Source: Magnetovibrio blakemorei (GTDB lineage Bacteria > Pseudomonadota > Alphaproteobacteria > Rhodospirillales > Magnetovibrionaceae). Taken from it: a stretch of 64,000 bases of DNA. The first letter of the stretch is position 1. Each line of letters opens with the position of its first letter. The DNA is taken from contig NZ_MCGG01000029.1 in assembly GCF_001746755.1 (NCBI RefSeq), positions 1 to 64,000 of the forward strand. The letters run 5' to 3'. The notes below the pieces were generated by a model. It was not told where the DNA came from. It made no database searches and saw nothing but the letters and a program-made list of their open reading frames with translations. This document shows, in pieces, positions 62,034-64,000 of the stretch. A program made the translations under genes and the position numbers.

Positions 62034-63056
62034 ATGAGCGTTTTTGCTGAACAGCGCCTAAACCAACTGTGGTCGCGGGGCCGGGATTTTCTCGGTTCTC
62101 AATACGCCATCTTGGGCGGCGCCATGTCCTGGGTGTCCGAACGCCATCTGGTGTCGGCCATTTCCAACGCGGGCGGGTTTGGCGTGTTGGCTTGCGGGTC
62201 CATGGGTGCGGATCTTTTGCATGCGGAAATTGTCGCCACCAAGGCGATGACCAGCAAACCGTTCGGCGTCAATTTGATCACCATGCATCCGGATTTGGAC
62301 AAGTTGATCGACGTGTGTTTGCAGCTGTCCGTCTCTCATGTGGTGCTGGCGGGGGGATTGCCATCCGGATCGGCCATCAAAAAACTGAAAGAAGGCGGTG
62401 CTAAAGTGATTTGCTTTGCCCCCGCGTTGGTTTTGGCCAAACGCTTGGTGCGCAGCGGTGCAGATGCTTTGGTGATTGAAGGCAGTGAAGCTGGCGGCCA
62501 CATTGGTCCGGTTTCGACATCGGTTTTGGCTCAAGAAATTCTGCCCAACATCACCGAAGTTCCGGTGTTTGTCGCGGGCGGTATCGGCCGGGGTGAAACG
62601 ATTGTGAGTTATCTTGAGCAGGGCGCGGCGGGTGTGCAGTTGGGCACGCGGTTGGTTTGTGCGACGGAAAGCATTGCCCATGATAACTTCAAAAAGGCCT
62701 TTATCAGGGCTTCGGCGCGCGACGCCGTGCCGACCGTGCAGATCGACCCGCGCTTTCCTGTTATTCCGGTGCGCGCCATCGTCAACAAGGGCACGCAAAC
62801 CTTTATGGAAACCCAACGCCGGGTGATCGAAAAACACTACGCTGGTGAACTTGATCAGCACGAAGCTCAATTGGAAATTGAACATTTTTGGGCTGGGGCC
62901 TTAAGGCGCGCTGTGATCGACGGTGATGTTGAAGGTGGCTCCTTGATGGCAGGGCAAATTGTCGGCATGGTTAAAAGCGAACAGCCCATGGCGGATATCT
63001 TTGCAGAATTGATTGACCAAGCCCACGTATACATCGATGCGCGTCAAGGCGCGTAG
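62034..63056 (+). CDS. Nitronate monooxygenase (2-nitropropane dioxygenase family)
   Basis: FMN enzyme of 340 residues that oxidises nitronates. YAILGGAMSWVSERHLVSAI starts the barrel; FGVNLITMHPD, VLAGGLPSGSAI and EGSEAGGHIGPVS (with the catalytic His) are visible, then VAGGIGRGETIVSYLEQGAAG and VQLGTRLVCATES bind FMN. The ATG at 62034 has GGGA upstream. The order lysC-here-ptsP is common in this group. Confidence 0.87.
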   Translation: MSVFAEQRLNQLWSRGRDFLGSQYAILGGAMSWVSERHLVSAISNAGGFGVLACGSMGADLLHAEIVATKAMTSKPFGVNLITMHPDLDKLIDVCLQLSVSHVVLAGGLPSGSAIKKLKEGGAKVICFAPALVLAKRLVRSGADALVIEGSEAGGHIGPVSTSVLAQEILPNITEVPVFVAGGIGRGETIVSYLEQGAAGVQLGTRLVCATESIAHDNFKKAFIRASARDAVPTVQIDPRFPVIPVRAIVNKGTQTFMETQRRVIEKHYAGELDQHEAQLEIEHFWAGALRRAVIDGDVEGGSLMAGQIVGMVKSEQPMADIFAELIDQAHVYIDARQGA

Positions 63057-63115
63057 CGCAACACCAAACGCATAAGCAAACGCGGCACACGACACAATAA
63101 GCGGGAGCCGATCAT

Positions 63116-64000
63116 ATGAATCCGGCCTCAATATCTACGGCCCCGAGGCGACTGCTCGCAAGGGTACGCGACGTGATGGCGGGCGAAGGCTCGGCACAGT
63201 CGCGCCTGGATAAAATCACCGCAATTATTGCCGCCGATTTGGTGACAGAGGTGTGTTCGGTTTATGTGCGCCGTGCGGGCGACGTGTTGGAACTGTTTTC
63301 TACCCAAGGTTTGAGCCCCAAAGCCGTGCACGTGACGCGACTGCGTTTTGGCGAAGGGCTGATCGGTGAAATTGCCGCCCGCGCCGCGCCGCTGGCCTTG
63401 TCCGATGCACAAGCGCACCCCAATTTCGTGTTTCGACCGGAAACCGGTGAAGATGAATTTCACTCCCTGATGGGGGTCCCGGTGCTGCGCGCGGGCCGCG
63501 TGGTTGGTGTTGCGGCGGTGCAAAACAAAACCGAACGCCAATACACCGATGAAGAAATCGAAACCTTGCAGACCGTCGCCATGGTCTTGGCGGAAATGGT
63601 CGCGGGCGGGGAACTGATCAGTCGTCATGAACTGATGCCCACCGATGGCATTGCGCTGAAACCCTTGCGCCTGGAAGGGACCTGTTTCAGCATCGGCCTG
63701 GGCATCGGTCAAGCGGTCTTGCACGAACCCAGTTTCGATATCGGCGATTTGGTGGCCGAAGATCCAGAACAAGAAATGGTTCGCTTGCATGAGGCCTTTA
63801 CCGCCATGCTGGGCCAATTGGACACGATTTTGAGCCAAAGCCCCTTGACCGCCGGGGAAGGGGGAGAGCACGAAGATGTGCTGGAGGCCTTCCGCATGGT
63901 GGCGGAAGACGCCGGTTGGCTGCGCCGTACCGAAGAAGCCGTGACCTCTGGCCTGACCGCTGAAGCGGCAGTGCTTAAAGTCAAAAATGAAATGCGTGCT
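63116..64000 (+). CDS. ptsP: PTS-Ntr enzyme I (PtsP), N-terminal part cut by window edge
   Basis: PtsP autophosphorylates from PEP and feeds NPr in the nitrogen phosphotransferase system. The visible 295 residues contain a GAF domain (about 25-165): DKITAIIAADLVTEVCSVYV, RFGEGLIGEIAARAAPLAL, FHSLMGVPVLRAGRVVGVAA and AMVLAEMV. Residues 166 onward (GTCFSIGLGIGQAVLHEPSF) start the PEP-utilising enzyme I domain. The frame stays open to 64000, so the catalytic His and the barrel are outside the window. Confidence 0.9.
   Translation, partial: MNPASISTAPRRLLARVRDVMAGEGSAQSRLDKITAIIAADLVTEVCSVYVRRAGDVLELFSTQGLSPKAVHVTRLRFGEGLIGEIAARAAPLALSDAQAHPNFVFRPETGEDEFHSLMGVPVLRAGRVVGVAAVQNKTERQYTDEEIETLQTVAMVLAEMVAGGELISRHELMPTDGIALKPLRLEGTCFSIGLGIGQAVLHEPSFDIGDLVAEDPEQEMVRLHEAFTAMLGQLDTILSQSPLTAGEGGEHEDVLEAFRMVAEDAGWLRRTEEAVTSGLTAEAAVLKVKNEMRA

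Overview
The window looks like chromosomal DNA of a free-living alphaproteobacterium, probably Rhodospirillales in the wider Magnetospirillum/Magnetovibrio neighbourhood. This placement is inferred from gene content and protein character: a Sec-type (clade II) nitrous oxide reductase, a TRAP-linked malonate pathway, PhoR-PhoB, and the order comF-grxC-nitrilase-DUF1178-ubiG-lysC-ptsP. No database search was possible. No tRNA, rRNA or CRISPR array was seen.

Layout. 1-1200 is an insertion-sequence patch: the start of an IS3-type orfA running off the left edge, a complete 838-bp IS5/IS427-type element whose transposase needs a -1 frameshift, and a 59-bp tail of a second related element. 1270-8403 is a rightward, mostly overlapping surface-sugar operon (galE, CDP-glucose synthesis and dehydration, a sugar C-methyltransferase, an RmlC-like epimerase, a reductase, a glycosyltransferase, an acyltransferase) that should make and transfer a branched 6-deoxyhexose. 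8449-15298 is a malonate locus: matB and matR leftward, and a TRAP transporter plus malonyl-CoA decarboxylase rightward, with a MatR-type palindrome in the middle of the divergent promoter.

15329-32616 is the respiratory core. A SCO copper chaperone diverges from a nos operon (nosZ, two dihaem cytochromes, nosB, nosD, nosG, nosH, nosF, nosL, nosY, third dihaem cytochrome), with a perfect CRP/FNR-type palindrome upstream of nosZ. NosG/NosH and the cytochromes should carry quinol electrons to periplasmic NosZ; NosD/F/Y/L and SCO supply copper or assembly functions. Facing it is a leftward group of a seven-haem cytochrome, a parvulin, a TlpA-like thioredoxin and a MenA-type prenyltransferase. 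This group is the best candidate here for an uncharacterised redox system.

32903-40950 holds a CoA-transferase, three unknown genes, an AlkC/AlkD-type repair protein, a GAPDH resembling the ArsJ-associated family, a PhoR-like kinase with no visible membrane segment, PhoB and PhnN. 41122-49481 holds a diguanylate cyclase and an amine/beta-alanine catabolic cluster (puuC, two puuR-like regulators, an omega-aminotransferase, mmsA), a small membrane protein and an MFS carrier. 49556-53040 has purB with a strong terminator and a two-gene unit of a tandem-repeat dihaem cytochrome plus a PQQ-like beta-propeller. 53179-64000 is housekeeping: radC, map, sfsA, methyltransferases, comF, grxC, nitrilase, DUF1178, ubiG, lysC, nitronate monooxygenase and the start of ptsP.
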